Below, in pieces: positions 25,118-35,731 of a stretch of 64,000 bases of DNA (its first letter is position 1; every line of letters begins with the position of its first letter). The translations under genes and the position numbers were made by a program. Under the pieces are notes generated by a model that worked only from the letters and a program-made list of their open reading frames with translations, ran no database searches and had not been told where the DNA came from. This DNA is from Arthrobacter citreus (GTDB taxonomy: Bacteria > Bacillota > Bacilli > Bacillales > Bacillaceae_G), in NCBI GenBank assembly GCA_013200995.1, contig CP053688.1, positions 1 through 64,000 on the forward strand, given 5' to 3'.

Positions 25118-26632
25118 TTAGTCCACTTTACTTTCTTCCTTAAGCTTGTTCGGTAAAGTAATAATAAAACAAGTGATATTCTTTTCACTCGTTACATGGA
25201 TATCACCATGATATAAATCAACAAACCTTTTTACAACAGCTAGGCCTAAACCAGTGCCAACATAATTTTTTTGGACAGCTTTTGCCCGATAAGAATGTTC
25301 AAATATCTTTTCGATTTCATCCTTTGGTATTTCTACTCCACGATTTATTACAGAGAGATGAATGATTGATTCATCTGACGATAATCCAATATGAATTTTC
25401 TTTGGCTCAAACGAATATTTCACAGCATTTTCGATCAGTGAGTCCAATATTTGAAGGATATTTTCATAAGAAATAAAAGTATAGATTTCTTCTTGTATTG
25501 ACTGTTCAAAAGTAGTATCTTCATAAACAGTTTTATTTCTAAATAAGTATTGCTTAATAAAACTCGATAAATCATAGCTTTCGGTATTTTCTGTTTGAAT
25601 TTCTTCTAATTTAGATAAGGTAATGATTTTATTAATCATTGAAGCGATTCGTTCAACTTGTGATTCAATACTGTTCAACCTTTCTTCTCTTTTTTTCTCA
25701 TTATGAAACCCAAACATACGGAAATAATCTACTGATTGCTGAATAGACGTTAGTGGTGTTCGAATTTGATGTGTAATTTCGCGTGCACTTTGTTCCTGAG
25801 ATCGAATTGCTCGTTCCGCCCGATGTAGAATAATATTAATTTGCTCACTTAGATCATCAACATAATCATTTTGATGTTTTTCAACTGTTATTCGCTCATT
25901 AAACATCCCTTTATTTACAACTACCAGCTTTTTTAATGCACGGTCTAAAGGAACAAATATATCTCTCATCGCAAAAAAAGATGCGATAAATGAAATAATA
26001 ATTAGAGTAATTAAAGTAGTCACAAAAGTTGTAACAGTGGAACGAAATACTGGCTTAAACTCGAGTTGGATATTTGTATAAAAGTTTGCTATTCCATTAA
26101 AGTTATAAGATTTAGAATTGATCGGATAAAGTACTTGAACATAATCATTTTGACCGATTTTCTCAACACGTACATAATCTCGATCTTTAAAAAATCCTTT
26201 CTTTACTAAAAACGTATTCACTTTGACAGCTAGACTAATGGTCGTTCGATAAAAATTGTTCAACTTACTTTCGTTTATTTTTTTGAAAGCCAATTCAGGT
26301 GATTGATTCTCATGTTTCAAAAGGAGGGGATTAAATGCATGTACCGTTTTTGTTTTGAAATTGTTAAGAACAAGTACTGAACTAGACAATGGTAATGTCG
26401 AAAGGAAAACATCTTTACCTTTTTTCGGTATAGTTGAATCCGGTACTTGTAATAACCATGAAGCTCTTTCTAATCGTTGGAAATTTTCTTCGCCCTCAGT
26501 AAGAACGTATTGGTGGATCCTATAAATTAATGTAACTGGAGCCATAATACCAATAACAATAGCTAGGAGAATAAAATTAAACGTTGCAACACGAATCGTA
26601 GCTTGTAAGGTTGAATTTGTTCTAATCTTCAA
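25118..26632 (-). CDS. Sensor histidine kinase
   Basis: 504 residues. Two TM helices (about residues 12-36 and 200-222) enclose an extracellular sensor of roughly 165 residues; a HAMP-like linker follows. The DHp H-box is EITHQIRTPLTSIQQS with the phospho-accepting His; ATP-binding boxes are the N box SLIENAVKYS and the G box GTGLGLAVVKRF. It overlaps the response regulator gene upstream by 11 bases, so the two are translationally coupled and form a cognate pair. The extracellular sensor has no recognisable domain, and no target genes adjoin. Signal unknown. Confidence 0.9.
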   Translation of the reverse strand: MKIRTNSTLQATIRVATFNFILLAIVIGIMAPVTLIYRIHQYVLTEGEENFQRLERASWLLQVPDSTIPKKGKDVFLSTLPLSSSVLVLNNFKTKTVHAFNPLLLKHENQSPELAFKKINESKLNNFYRTTISLAVKVNTFLVKKGFFKDRDYVRVEKIGQNDYVQVLYPINSKSYNFNGIANFYTNIQLEFKPVFRSTVTTFVTTLITLIIISFIASFFAMRDIFVPLDRALKKLVVVNKGMFNERITVEKHQNDYVDDLSEQINIILHRAERAIRSQEQSAREITHQIRTPLTSIQQSVDYFRMFGFHNEKKREERLNSIESQVERIASMINKIITLSKLEEIQTENTESYDLSSFIKQYLFRNKTVYEDTTFEQSIQEEIYTFISYENILQILDSLIENAVKYSFEPKKIHIGLSSDESIIHLSVINRGVEIPKDEIEKIFEHSYRAKAVQKNYVGTGLGLAVVKRFVDLYHGDIHVTSEKNITCFIITLPNKLKEESKVD

Positions 26633-27305
26633 TGATATATCCTACCCCGCGTACAGTTTGTATATATTTAGCTGGCAAAATCTCACGTAATCGTTTAATC
26701 GCCACATCAATTTTGTTTTTGTCAGAATCAGAAACGTCTTCATGTTGCCAAACTTCTTTCGCTAATTCTTCACGTGAAACAGGATGGTTTTTATTTTTAA
26801 GTAAATAGACAAGAATATCGTATAGAATAGGACTTGGACAAATAATCTCCTGCCCAACAGTCACTCTACGATTTGTTAAAGATATCGTTAAATCCTTGTA
26901 TGACAACGTTTCAGACATTGAAGACTTCCCTAATCTTCGCAGCACCGTTTGAATTTTAGCAATTAATATTGGTAAAGAATAAGGCTTTGTGATGTAATCC
27001 TCCGCACCTGAATACAACCCTTGAGTAACATCTGTTGGATCAGCCCTAGCAGTTAAGTACATATACGGTGTGCTCTTTTTTTCAGTTATCATCCTCGCAA
27101 CATCAAATCCAGAGCACATTAAACCATATTGAGCAAATGAATCCAACGTTATATCTAAAAGCATTAGATCATAATTGTTTTCTAATGCAGCATAGTATGT
27201 ATCTTTCGCATTATCAAAAAAATCCACTTCAAATGAAGCCTCTTGCAGCATCTCCTGTAAAAAAGAGCCAATCTCCCGATCATCATCCATAATTAACAAT
27301 CGCAT
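26622..27305 (-). CDS. OmpR-family response regulator
   Basis: 227 residues. The receiver domain has the acidic pair in MDDDREIG, the phospho-acceptor Asp in LMLLDITLD and the lysine in YITKPYSLP. The C-terminal winged helix (SREELAKEVWQ, DVAIKRLREILP, TVRGVGYIIED) is of OmpR/PhoB type. It is first in the operon with the kinase; the promoter must lie in 27306-27420. Confidence 0.92.
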   Translation of the reverse strand: MRLLIMDDDREIGSFLQEMLQEASFEVDFFDNAKDTYYAALENNYDLMLLDITLDSFAQYGLMCSGFDVARMITEKKSTPYMYLTARADPTDVTQGLYSGAEDYITKPYSLPILIAKIQTVLRRLGKSSMSETLSYKDLTISLTNRRVTVGQEIICPSPILYDILVYLLKNKNHPVSREELAKEVWQHEDVSDSDKNKIDVAIKRLREILPAKYIQTVRGVGYIIED

Positions 27306-27443
27306 ATCTTACACCTCTTTGTTAATTTTTCCAAATTAAAGAAAAATATTAGATTCAATCTATATTAGCATATAAGTGAAAAATTGCCTGTTTAGATGAC
27401 ATTATAATTACAATTATGTCAGTTACTAAAATCGAGGTGCATA

Positions 27444-27563
27444 GGTAGTGGGGTAGAAGAATCTACAAAAGCTAAGGGTGGTTCTTGTGTAGGGAGTGAA
27501 AACTAAGAAGATAAAGCATACGGAATCGGACAAGCTGTTAAAGTAGGTATTACTCAACATTAA
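27444..27563 (+). pseudogene. Unidentified coding remnant
   Basis: One frame reads GSGVEESTKAKGGSCVGSEN, TAA (27504-27506), then EDKAYGIGQAVKVGITQH and a final TAA. The two halves share a frame and look like the end of one protein interrupted by an ochre codon. I do not recognise the family. A 12-base stem (TTACTCAACATT at 27550-27561 with AATGTTGAGTAA at 27574-27585) overlaps its end and may be the old terminator. Confidence 0.35.
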
Positions 27564-27625
27564 GTTGAAAGTAAATGTTGAGTAATGGTTCAATAATTAG
27601 AACAGGAAATGAATTTAATTGTTAT

Positions 27626-27967
27626 TTAATGAAATAAAAATCCTTCAGCTAATAGGTTCAGTTGCTCTGAAATATTTGAGAAATCAGTATTTAAATCCAG
27701 TGTTTTAACACTAATACGATTTCCATTTAATAAAAAGTCATTGTCTGGTACCAGTTCTTCATCTGTTCTTGCATAAAGTAAAACACCGCTAACATTACCG
27801 GAGTTTGTGTAATCCTTATTTTTTACGTAGGTAAATATCTGATACATGTTATATGAATATATGGTTTTACTATTGTATAAGTTGTTTGTTTGCATAGTTT
27901 TTGCATAGTATTTCGTATCAATAATGAGAGTAATGCCTTTGTAATGTAAAGTAATGTCTGATTTCAT
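27626..27967 (-). pseudogene. C-terminal remnant of McrC
   Basis: 113 residues matching the end of the McrC subunit of the McrBC type IV restriction system: DITLHYKGITLIIDTKYY carries the Asp-x-Lys of the PD-(D/E)xK nuclease, followed by MYQIFTYVKN and VSGVLLYARTDEE. McrC is normally about 350 residues; the N-terminal two thirds are missing, and no McrB lies nearby. Homology stops at about 27967, where a second truncated gene begins in the opposite direction. It is unlikely to be functional. Confidence 0.72.
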
Positions 27968-28466
27968 AGTAGGCAGATTACCAGAAGATACTCTACATAA
28001 TCCAAAGAAAATGGCAATAGCAGGTGCAATTATCGGTGCAATTGTTGTGACGTTTTTAAACTCAACTGCTTCAGCGATACCTGAATCACTTCAAGCAATT
28101 GCTTTAAAAGTACTGGTTCCAGCGGCGAATTTATTAATCAATCCTGTCATGCTTGTTATTTTCTGGTTAGCGGCATTAGATGCTGGTAAGCGATCAGGAA
28201 TGTGGGGAACGATCTTTGGTGGAGTTGCACATCTTATAATGGGAAACGCTGTACCTGGTGTGGTTCTTGGTATTTTAATTGGTAAAGGTGTAGACGAAAA
28301 TGGGTGGAATAAAGTGACAAAAACTCTATTATCATCAGTAATTATATTATTTGTCTTTAGTGCCTTCTTCCGAGGATTTGATATTAATTTTATAAGAGGC
28401 TTTAATTTAGACGTTCCTAACTGGTTAATTAATCTTCATAAAATGCTTGGACTAGAGGTGAAATAG
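27954..28466 (+). pseudogene. 5'-truncated DUF4311 membrane protein
   Basis: 170 residues that match the C-terminal two thirds of DUF4311 proteins (FIVGRLPEDTLHNPKKMAIA, then FWLAALDAGKRSGMWGTIFG). These proteins are normally about 250 residues with further N-terminal helices; here homology begins at the same point where the McrC remnant ends, and no ribosome site precedes the ATG at 27954. The following DUF4310 gene starts immediately at 28467 and is intact, so the pair was once part of a longer transport-like operon of unknown substrate. Confidence 0.65.
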
Positions 28467-29141
28467 ATGGGTACAGAATTAATAAATAAAAAAGAATTAA
28501 ATTTTCAAAAGAATTTTTGGTACGCAGATTGGTCATTTCCATTATTTGTCGCACTTCTATCTGCAGGCGTATTTGCTGGGACACATATGTATTATGTTTA
28601 TAAAATCGGTGCATTTAATGATGTTGCAATTGTTGCAATGCTACAAGTTGGTATTGAAGGAGCAGGATATGGTGCAGCGGCTGCATTTGGAGCCAGCTTC
28701 TTATTTGCACGTGTGCTAGAAGGCTCACTTGTCGGAATTTTAGATATTGGTGGAGCCATTCAGACAGGAATTGGAATTGGTGTACCAGCACTACTTTTAG
28801 GGGCAGGTATTACAGCACCTATTGAATCATTTGTTCTTTCATTAATAACAGGTACAATCCTAGGGCTTGTTATTGGTTATGCCATTATTGGAATACGAAA
28901 GTTTACAGTGAAGCAATCCAATTCAACATTTGGTGCAGATGTCATGATGGGTGCTGGAAATACATCGGGACGATTTTTAGGCCCGTTAATTATTATTTCA
29001 GCTTGTTCTGCCTCGATACCTATTGGTTTTGGATCGATAATTGGTGCAGCTATTTTTTATGCTTGGAAAAAGCCAGTTGCTGGTGGAGCGATTTTAGGTG
29101 CTATGATATTGGGGGCGTTTTTTCCGATAGGTATACAGTGA
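28467..29141 (+). CDS. DUF4310 membrane protein
   Basis: 224 residues. FWYADWSFPLFVALLSAGVF and MYYVYKIGAFNDVA, followed by GSLVGILDIGGAIQTG, match the DUF4310 family as I remember it, a multi-spanning membrane protein always next to DUF4311. GAGGTGAAATAG precedes the ATG. The family is thought to belong to sugar- or amino-acid-related transport operons. Its upstream partner is truncated, so a working complex is doubtful. Confidence 0.72.
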   Translation: MGTELINKKELNFQKNFWYADWSFPLFVALLSAGVFAGTHMYYVYKIGAFNDVAIVAMLQVGIEGAGYGAAAAFGASFLFARVLEGSLVGILDIGGAIQTGIGIGVPALLLGAGITAPIESFVLSLITGTILGLVIGYAIIGIRKFTVKQSNSTFGADVMMGAGNTSGRFLGPLIIISACSASIPIGFGSIIGAAIFYAWKKPVAGGAILGAMILGAFFPIGIQ

Positions 29142-29405
29142 GATGTTTTTATAAGTAATTTCCAGTTATGAGACGATTGTTGGATATGGAATAGTATTGA
29201 GAGCCTTTTAAGAGGGCTTTTTTCATTGTTTGCAATTAAAAATTTATAGAACTGTTGATAATTTTTTTGATTGAAATTTATTTAGTGATAATAATGCTTA
29301 TTTCCGGATTGTCAACGTGATACTACAACTTTCATTTACATTAGAACAAATGATAAACTAGAACATATTTACAAAAATAGAAATATAAACTAGGTGGGGC
29401 TATAA

Positions 29406-29702
29406 ATGAAAGAGTTAATAAAAAAAATTACTGAGTTTAGAGATGAGCGAGGTTGGGCCGAATACCATAACGAAAAAGATTTAGCAATTTCTATTTCATT
29501 AGAAGCGAATGAACTTTTAGAAAATTTCCAATGGAAAACTAGTGAAGATGCCGTTACTGAATCTATGCAAAATATTAAAGAAGAGATGGCAGATGTATTT
29601 ATATATTTACTTCAGTTAGCGGATAAATTAAATATTGACTTGGAAGAGGAAGCATTTAAGAAAATGGAGAAGAATGCTATAAAATATCCAGCGAAAAAAT
29701 AA
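29406..29702 (+). CDS. MazG-like nucleotide pyrophosphohydrolase
   Basis: 98 residues with AGGTGGGGC upstream. The all-alpha NTP-PPase metal motif is present: ISLEANELLENFQW (E-x-x-E type) and KEEMADVFIYLLQLAD (E-x-x-D). It would hydrolyse (d)NTPs to NMPs. It is 51 bases upstream of a GIY-YIG/DUF2075 helicase gene, a pairing also seen elsewhere in Bacillota as far as I recall. It is the first of three pyrophosphatase-helicase pairs in this island. Confidence 0.85.
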   Translation: MKELIKKITEFRDERGWAEYHNEKDLAISISLEANELLENFQWKTSEDAVTESMQNIKEEMADVFIYLLQLADKLNIDLEEEAFKKMEKNAIKYPAKK

Positions 29703-29753
29703 TAGTAATTAAAAGCTTCATTAAACCTGTTTGTGAGGTAGGTAGGATACATA

Positions 29754-31371
29754 ATGAGTATTGTAGATATAAAAACATTTCCTTTTGATAGGTCTTCATT
29801 AGATTATATGAACGATTACTATATTGATTATCCATTAGTCTACTTTTTAAATAATGATACATCAGTCTATATTGGTGAAACAGTTGCAGTAAGAAATCGT
29901 ATGAGGGATCACTTAAATAATCGAGAAAGAAAATTATTAACTAAGATGTCTTTGATCATTCATGAAAGGTTTAATCGATCAGCAACTTACAATATTGAAA
30001 CTAAGTTAATCAATTATTTTCTTGCTGATGAACGGTACAAATTACAAAACATAAGTCAAACAAGTAATAGTGTAACTCACAATTATTATGAAAAAAATTC
30101 TTTAATGAGGAATTGTTTGATAGCATTTGGGATGAACTTTTAAGTAAAGATATAGTAGATAATTCGAGAAGTACTATTGAAAATAAGGATTTATTTAAGC
30201 TCTCACCCTTTAAAGAATTATCGATTGAACAGTTGGAGCTCCAACAAAAGATTATCGAAGTATGTAAAAATCATATTCTTGATCATGAACCCTTTATTTT
30301 CTTAATAAAAGGGGAAGCAGGGGTTGGGAAAAGTGTTGTTTTAAGCTCCGTATTTAATAAAATTCAAGAGCTTTCAATGGAAAAGTCGTCAGTTTTGCAT
30401 AATACCAATAACTATTTATTAGTTAATCATTCAGAAATGTTAAAAACATATAAGAAAATTGCAGGAAAAGTGAAAGCACTCACTAAGAAAAATTTTGAAA
30501 AGCCAACATCCTTTATTAATCAACGAAAAAAAACGATGGAAAAGGCAGACATAGTATTAATAGATGAAGCGCATTTATTATTAACAAAGCCCGATCCATA
30601 TAATAATTTTGTTGAGGAAAATCAATTACAAGAAATTATTAACCATAGCAAAATTGTTATTGCTGTTTATGATGATAAACAAGTATTGAAGATGAAGAGC
30701 TACTGGAATGAAGAAAAGCTTCAATCTATTATTAAAGGTATTAATACTGAACCGACTTACAAGCTAACTAACCAATTCCGAATGAAAGCAAGTAATGCAA
30801 TGGTGAATTGGATTGATAAATTTGTTGAAAAGAAGATTACTGAAATACAAAGCGTCCTAATTATGATTTTAGAATATTTGATTCAGCAGCAAAAATGTAT
30901 GAAGAAATACAGGAGATGAATAACAAAGTTGGTTTAGCAAGAATAGTATCTACATTCGACTACATACATAAGAAAGACGGTCAACAGTATTATGTTGAAG
31001 AGGGAGATTTTAAACTCCCTTGGAATGGTGATTACGGAAATATTACATGGGCAGAAGAAGCAGACACAATTCGAGAAGTAGGATCAATTTATACAATTCA
31101 AGGTTTTGATTTAAATTATGTAGGTGTAATTCTTGGGCCTTCAATTTCGTATGATGAACGCACAGATGAATTAAAAATTCTTACTGAGAATTATAAGGAT
31201 ACTGAGGCTTTTCGAGGTAAGGATGAGTTTGAAGATAGTGAGAGTATTAAGGTGAAGATTATTTTAAATTCGCTTAATGTTCTTATGAAGAGAGGAATTC
31301 GTGGGTTATATATCTATGCTAGTGATTCGAAGTTGAGAGCTAGGTTGTTGGAACTTCAGAATAATAGTTAA
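29754..31371 (+). pseudogene. GIY-YIG nuclease/DUF2075 helicase split by two frameshifts
   Basis: Three frames together give one protein of about 538 residues. Frame 1 (29754-30143) holds a GIY-YIG domain (YPLVYFLNNDTSVYIGET, then RNRMRDHLN). The shift occurs at A7 (30091-30097), where one more A would restore the frame. Frame 2 (from 30113) holds Walker A GEAGVGKS and Walker B IVLIDEAHLLL followed by TNQFRM. A second shift near 30853-30858 passes to frame 3 (IVSTFDYIHKKDGQQYYVEE, then GSIYTIQGFDLNYVGV) ending at 31371. Both domains are well preserved, so the breaks are recent, phase-variable, or sequence errors. Confidence 0.8.
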
Positions 31372-31419
31372 AATAAACTAGTATTCTTTAATGATTTTTT
31401 ATCATATGTGACATTAAGT

Positions 31420-31442
31420 AGAGCCTTTAAAGGGCTCTTTTA
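31420..31442 (+). terminator. Terminator
   Basis: AGAGCC and GGCTCT flank TTTAAAG, followed by TTTTATTTT. Confidence 0.65.
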
Positions 31443-31628
31443 TTTTGATTTAAATTAAAGAATAAGGTGTTAAAATTAATACTCTCAATAAAATGCAATT
31501 AATGAAATCAGAATTATTTTTTATATATTTAATGCATTTAATCCAGGCCTGTAAGTTTTCAACGTATAAGGGTATATCATTTTATATAACATAATAAAAT
31601 ATTTGAATTAACCTTAGGGGGAAATGAT

Positions 31629-32552
31629 TTGAATAATTTTATTGTTATGTAAGGACGAACTTATCAAGAAGAAAAAAATCTTGGAATTATCTGGTCTCCC
31701 CAAACAGATAAAGGTGGCAAAGAGCCGCATTTTTGGCTACGCATGAAAGAAGTAGAGAAAGGTGATCGAGTTTTTCACTTTGTAAAAGGAAATATTGTAG
31801 CTATTAGTATCGCCAGTACAGGATGTGAAAAAGCTAAAATACCTTTTAATTTAAGAAATAAAAGTGAATGGAATGAAGATGGATATTTAGTTAAATTAGA
31901 ATACCATCAGTTAGACATAGAGGTTAATATAAAAGAAAATATTAGTCATATTTCATCAGCACTACCGAGCGTGTATTCACCATTCCAGACAAATGGTAAT
32001 GGTAACCAAGGCTACCTATTTCCATGTAATGAAGAATTAGCAATAAAATTACTTGAACTAATAAGTGAATTAAATATTTATCATATAAATGAAGAACAAT
32101 TAGAGTTTTCAATTGATGAAGTAAGAAGAATTGAAAATAATACTTTAATTCCAGTCATTGCTGAGACTGAATCAGAGATTAAGGCTAAAATTAGATTGGG
32201 TCAACAGAAGTTTAGAAAAACGTTGATTCCCTTATGGGGTGGTAAATGCGCGCTGTGTGCTATAAATTTATCAGAGCTATTAAGAGCAAGTCATTCTAAG
32301 CCATGGAAAGATAGCACTAATTTAGAACGATTAGATCCATACAATGGTATATTACTTTGTTGCAATCATGATGCACTTTATGATAATGGTTTAATTACAT
32401 TTGATGCACAAGGACGGTTGCATATTTCTTCAGTTATTAGTGGTGATGATTATAAAATATATGGTTTAGATCCAACGTTTAAGATTCAGATGAGTTCTAA
32501 AAATAAAGAGTATTATAAATGGCATAAGAGAAATATTTTTAAACCGAATTAG
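31629..32552 (+). pseudogene. PUA/EVE-like HNH endonuclease with ochre codon 8
   Basis: A TTG at 31629 with AGGGGGAAATGA upstream starts the frame LNNFIVM, TAA (31650-31652), GRTYQEEKNLGIIWSP. Homologues as I recall them have Gln at the stop (VMQGRTY). The N-terminal domain (WLRMKEVEKGDRVFHFVKG, IVAISIA) resembles PUA/EVE-type readers of modified bases. The C-terminal HNH has CALC, then ASHSKPW, then GILLCCNHDALYDNG. Such fusions are type IV-like restriction enzymes. Re-initiation at ATG 31743 (269 residues) would remove the start of the reader domain. Confidence 0.75.
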
Positions 32553-32582
32553 GTTCTGTATAGGGAGTTTATTAATTAATTT

Positions 32583-32613
32583 AAAACCTACTCAATTTTT
32601 TGAGTAGGTTTTA
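32583..32613 (+). terminator. Terminator after the HNH gene
   Basis: AAAACCTACTCA pairs with TGAGTAGGTTTT across a short T-rich loop. Confidence 0.8.
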
Positions 32614-32731
32614 TTGTATTCTTAACGTAATACAAATAATGTAAATTATAGTGCCAAAATTCATAGAATTAAACATCCTTTTAAGTTAAAATCCAAATTA
32701 GAAATAAAAAACTGTAATGATTGGGGATCGT

Positions 32732-35641
32732 ATGGTGAATTTCATTCAAAAACTTCAAGAGTCTTTACACAAAGGGTTTATAGATCAAAAGCATAATAAT
32801 AACGGAAACTTTGCTCCGAAATTACTAGTCAATAATACAAAAAATAATGAAAATGTATTATCTACTCTATTAGAAGAACTTGATAATTGTAAGACTTTTT
32901 ATTTTTCTGTTGCTTTTATAACCGAAAGTGGACTTGCTATGCTTAAGTCCCATTTACTTGACCTTAAGCGTAAAGGTGTAAGTGGTCGCATTTTAACTTC
33001 AACTTATTTAAGTTTTAATCAGCCTAAAATTTTTAGAGAGTTAATGAAGATTTCGAATGTTGAAGTTCGATTAACGAATTTAGAGGGATTTCATTCAAAG
33101 GGGTATATCTTTAATAATGACACTCATTACTCACTAATTGTTGGGAGTTCCAACTTAACTGCCAATGCCTTAAAAGTAAATTATGAATGGAATATTAAGC
33201 TTACTTCACATGAAGATGGTGAAATTGTTCGTCATTTTAAAGAACAATTTGAAGAAGTATGGGAAAAAGCTCATCCATTAAACTTTGAGTGGATTGAAAA
33301 TTATGAAACGGTTTATACACAGTTAGTAGAAAATAAAGTATTTGATCAAATTTCCGATTTCCCAGTTTCATATCAAACTAATCCAATAGAAGAAGCGTTA
33401 AAAGTTGTGCCAAATAAAATGCAACAGGCAGCATTAGCAGAAATTAAAGCAGTTCGTGAGGCTGGAAAAGATAAGGGACTAATTATTTCAGCCACAGGGA
33501 CAGGGAAAACTTATCTTTCAGCATTTGATGTTAGAAGTTATATGCCGAAAAAAATGTTATTTATCGTTCATCGTGAGCAAATTTTACAGAAGGCTAAGTC
33601 AGATTATATAAAAGTACTTGGTGGAAGTGAAGAGGATTTTGGTATTTTATCAGGCACAAATAAACAAAAAGATGCTAAGTATTTATTTGCTACAATTCAA
33701 ACAATCTCTAAAGATGAAACATTACAACAATTTGATCCTGAAGAGTTTGATTATATTTTAATAGATGAAGTTCATAAAGCAGGAGCTCAATCATATCAAA
33801 AAGTTATCAATTATTTTAAAGCGAAGTTTTTAATGGGGATGACTGCAACACCTGAGCGAACTGATGATTTCAATATATATGAACTATTTGATTACAATAT
33901 TGCATATGAAATCCGTTTACAAGAAGCTCTTGAGGAAGATATGCTTTGTCCGTTCCATTACTTTGGAGTGACTGATCTTGAGTTGGATGGAGAAACAATA
34001 GATGATGCTACAATATTATCAAAGTTAGTAACAGATGAACGTGTAAACCATTTAATTGATAAAATCGAGTATTATGGTTATTCAGGAGAGAAAGTAAAAG
34101 GTCTAATTTTCTGTAGCAGAAAAGAAGAGGCTGAAAAGTTATCAATTGCATTGAACCAAAAAGGTTATAATACTTTTGCTTTAACAGGGGATCATTCACA
34201 AGAAGAAAGGGCAAGTAAAGTAGAACAATTAGAAAATGGTAACTTAGAATATATCATTACTGTTGATATCTTTAATGAAGGTATCGATATTCCATGTGTT
34301 AATCAAGTAGTAATGTTAAGACAAACACAATCAAGCATTATATTTATCCAGCAACTAGGTCGAGGATTACGTAAACATGGTTCAAAAGAATTTGTTACGA
34401 TTATAGATTTTATCGGTAACTACCGAAATAATTATTTAATTCCGATTGCACTTTCTGGAGACAAATCATTAAACAAAGATAGTATTCGAAGAAATATGAA
34501 GGGTTCAAGCTATATTAAAGGTGTGTCTTCTATTAATTTTGAAGAAATAGCTAAGAAGTTAATATTTAGTTCAATTAATAATAGTAATCTAACAGAGTTG
34601 AAAAAACTTCGAGAGGCATTTGTTGAACTTAAAAATAGAATTGGAAGAACTCCATTTTTAAATGATTTTATAACTAACAATTCAATTGATCCCAATGTAA
34701 TTGTAAATAAGTATCCGAACTATCAACAATTTTTATTGAAACTTAAAGAAGATGTTCCATTATTAAGTGATTATGAAGATAAAGTTTTAACATTCCTTTC
34801 TTTAGAAATATTAAATGGTAAACGAAAGCATGAAATAATTCTTTTGGAGTTACTTTTAAACGATGGAATAGTAAAGATGAATGATTATATAGATCATTTA
34901 AAAGAAAACAATTGTGCAATTGATGATTCAGCGATAAATTCTGTTAAAGGAATATTTGATTTGTCATTCTTTACAATATCATTTACAAGCAAATATGGCG
35001 AAATACCAATTGTAATACTAGATGAAAATAACAATTTTAGATTTAATAGTTCGATTGTAGAAAGTTTACAAACTAGATATCACTTTAAGAAAATGGTTTG
35101 GGATGTAATTAACACATCTAAAGAAAAGAGTATTAAGTATCAATCAGATGTACCACTTACACTGTATGAAAAATACACAAGAAAAGATGCATGCAGATTA
35201 TTAAATTGGTCCAATGACGAAAGTTCAACAATGTATGGCTACAAAACAAAATATAATACTTGTCCAATATTTGTAACATATCATAAACATGAAGAAGTAG
35301 AGTCAAGTGTGGCATATGGTGATGAATTTATAAATCAGGAAGTCTTAAATTGGTTTACAAGAAGTAATCGTTCATTAGAATCAGAAGAAGTTAAAAAAAT
35401 AATAAATGCTAAAGAAAATAATATTGATATCCATATCTTTGTGAAAAAGGATAATGATGAAGGTGGAGATTTCTACTACCTTGGAAAATCACTTCCTGAT
35501 AAAAGTACTGTTAAGCAATCGACCATGTTAGATAAAAATGGTAAAGAACTTCCGGTTGTACAGATGAATATGATCATGGAAAATAGTATCGAAAGTAAGT
35601 TGTACTATTATATTATCAGTGGAGAAAATGATGAAGTTTGA
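32732..35641 (+). CDS. PLD nuclease-helicase with DUF3427 C-terminus
   Basis: About 969 residues. The N-terminal phospholipase D-like domain has EGFHSKGYIF with the His-x-Lys pair and IVGSSNLT. A superfamily 2 helicase follows: motif I ISATGTGKT near residue 254, DEVH in ILIDEVHKAG near 345, TATPERT, and QQLGRGLRKHG in motif VI. The last 400 residues correspond to DUF3427. The ATG at 32732 has GGGGAT just upstream; an ATG at 32717 lacks one. A Nudix gene follows 90 bases later, a pairing I associate with defence islands. Likely activity is DNA unwinding and cleavage. Confidence 0.85.
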   Translation: MVNFIQKLQESLHKGFIDQKHNNNGNFAPKLLVNNTKNNENVLSTLLEELDNCKTFYFSVAFITESGLAMLKSHLLDLKRKGVSGRILTSTYLSFNQPKIFRELMKISNVEVRLTNLEGFHSKGYIFNNDTHYSLIVGSSNLTANALKVNYEWNIKLTSHEDGEIVRHFKEQFEEVWEKAHPLNFEWIENYETVYTQLVENKVFDQISDFPVSYQTNPIEEALKVVPNKMQQAALAEIKAVREAGKDKGLIISATGTGKTYLSAFDVRSYMPKKMLFIVHREQILQKAKSDYIKVLGGSEEDFGILSGTNKQKDAKYLFATIQTISKDETLQQFDPEEFDYILIDEVHKAGAQSYQKVINYFKAKFLMGMTATPERTDDFNIYELFDYNIAYEIRLQEALEEDMLCPFHYFGVTDLELDGETIDDATILSKLVTDERVNHLIDKIEYYGYSGEKVKGLIFCSRKEEAEKLSIALNQKGYNTFALTGDHSQEERASKVEQLENGNLEYIITVDIFNEGIDIPCVNQVVMLRQTQSSIIFIQQLGRGLRKHGSKEFVTIIDFIGNYRNNYLIPIALSGDKSLNKDSIRRNMKGSSYIKGVSSINFEEIAKKLIFSSINNSNLTELKKLREAFVELKNRIGRTPFLNDFITNNSIDPNVIVNKYPNYQQFLLKLKEDVPLLSDYEDKVLTFLSLEILNGKRKHEIILLELLLNDGIVKMNDYIDHLKENNCAIDDSAINSVKGIFDLSFFTISFTSKYGEIPIVILDENNNFRFNSSIVESLQTRYHFKKMVWDVINTSKEKSIKYQSDVPLTLYEKYTRKDACRLLNWSNDESSTMYGYKTKYNTCPIFVTYHKHEEVESSVAYGDEFINQEVLNWFTRSNRSLESEEVKKIINAKENNIDIHIFVKKDNDEGGDFYYLGKSLPDKSTVKQSTMLDKNGKELPVVQMNMIMENSIESKLYYYIISGENDEV

Positions 35642-35731
35642 TTTTAAAAATATGAAATAATTCCTTTATTTTAATTGGAGAATTTATACAATATAATAGA
35701 ATTAAATAACATAAATAAAGGGATGTAAATA

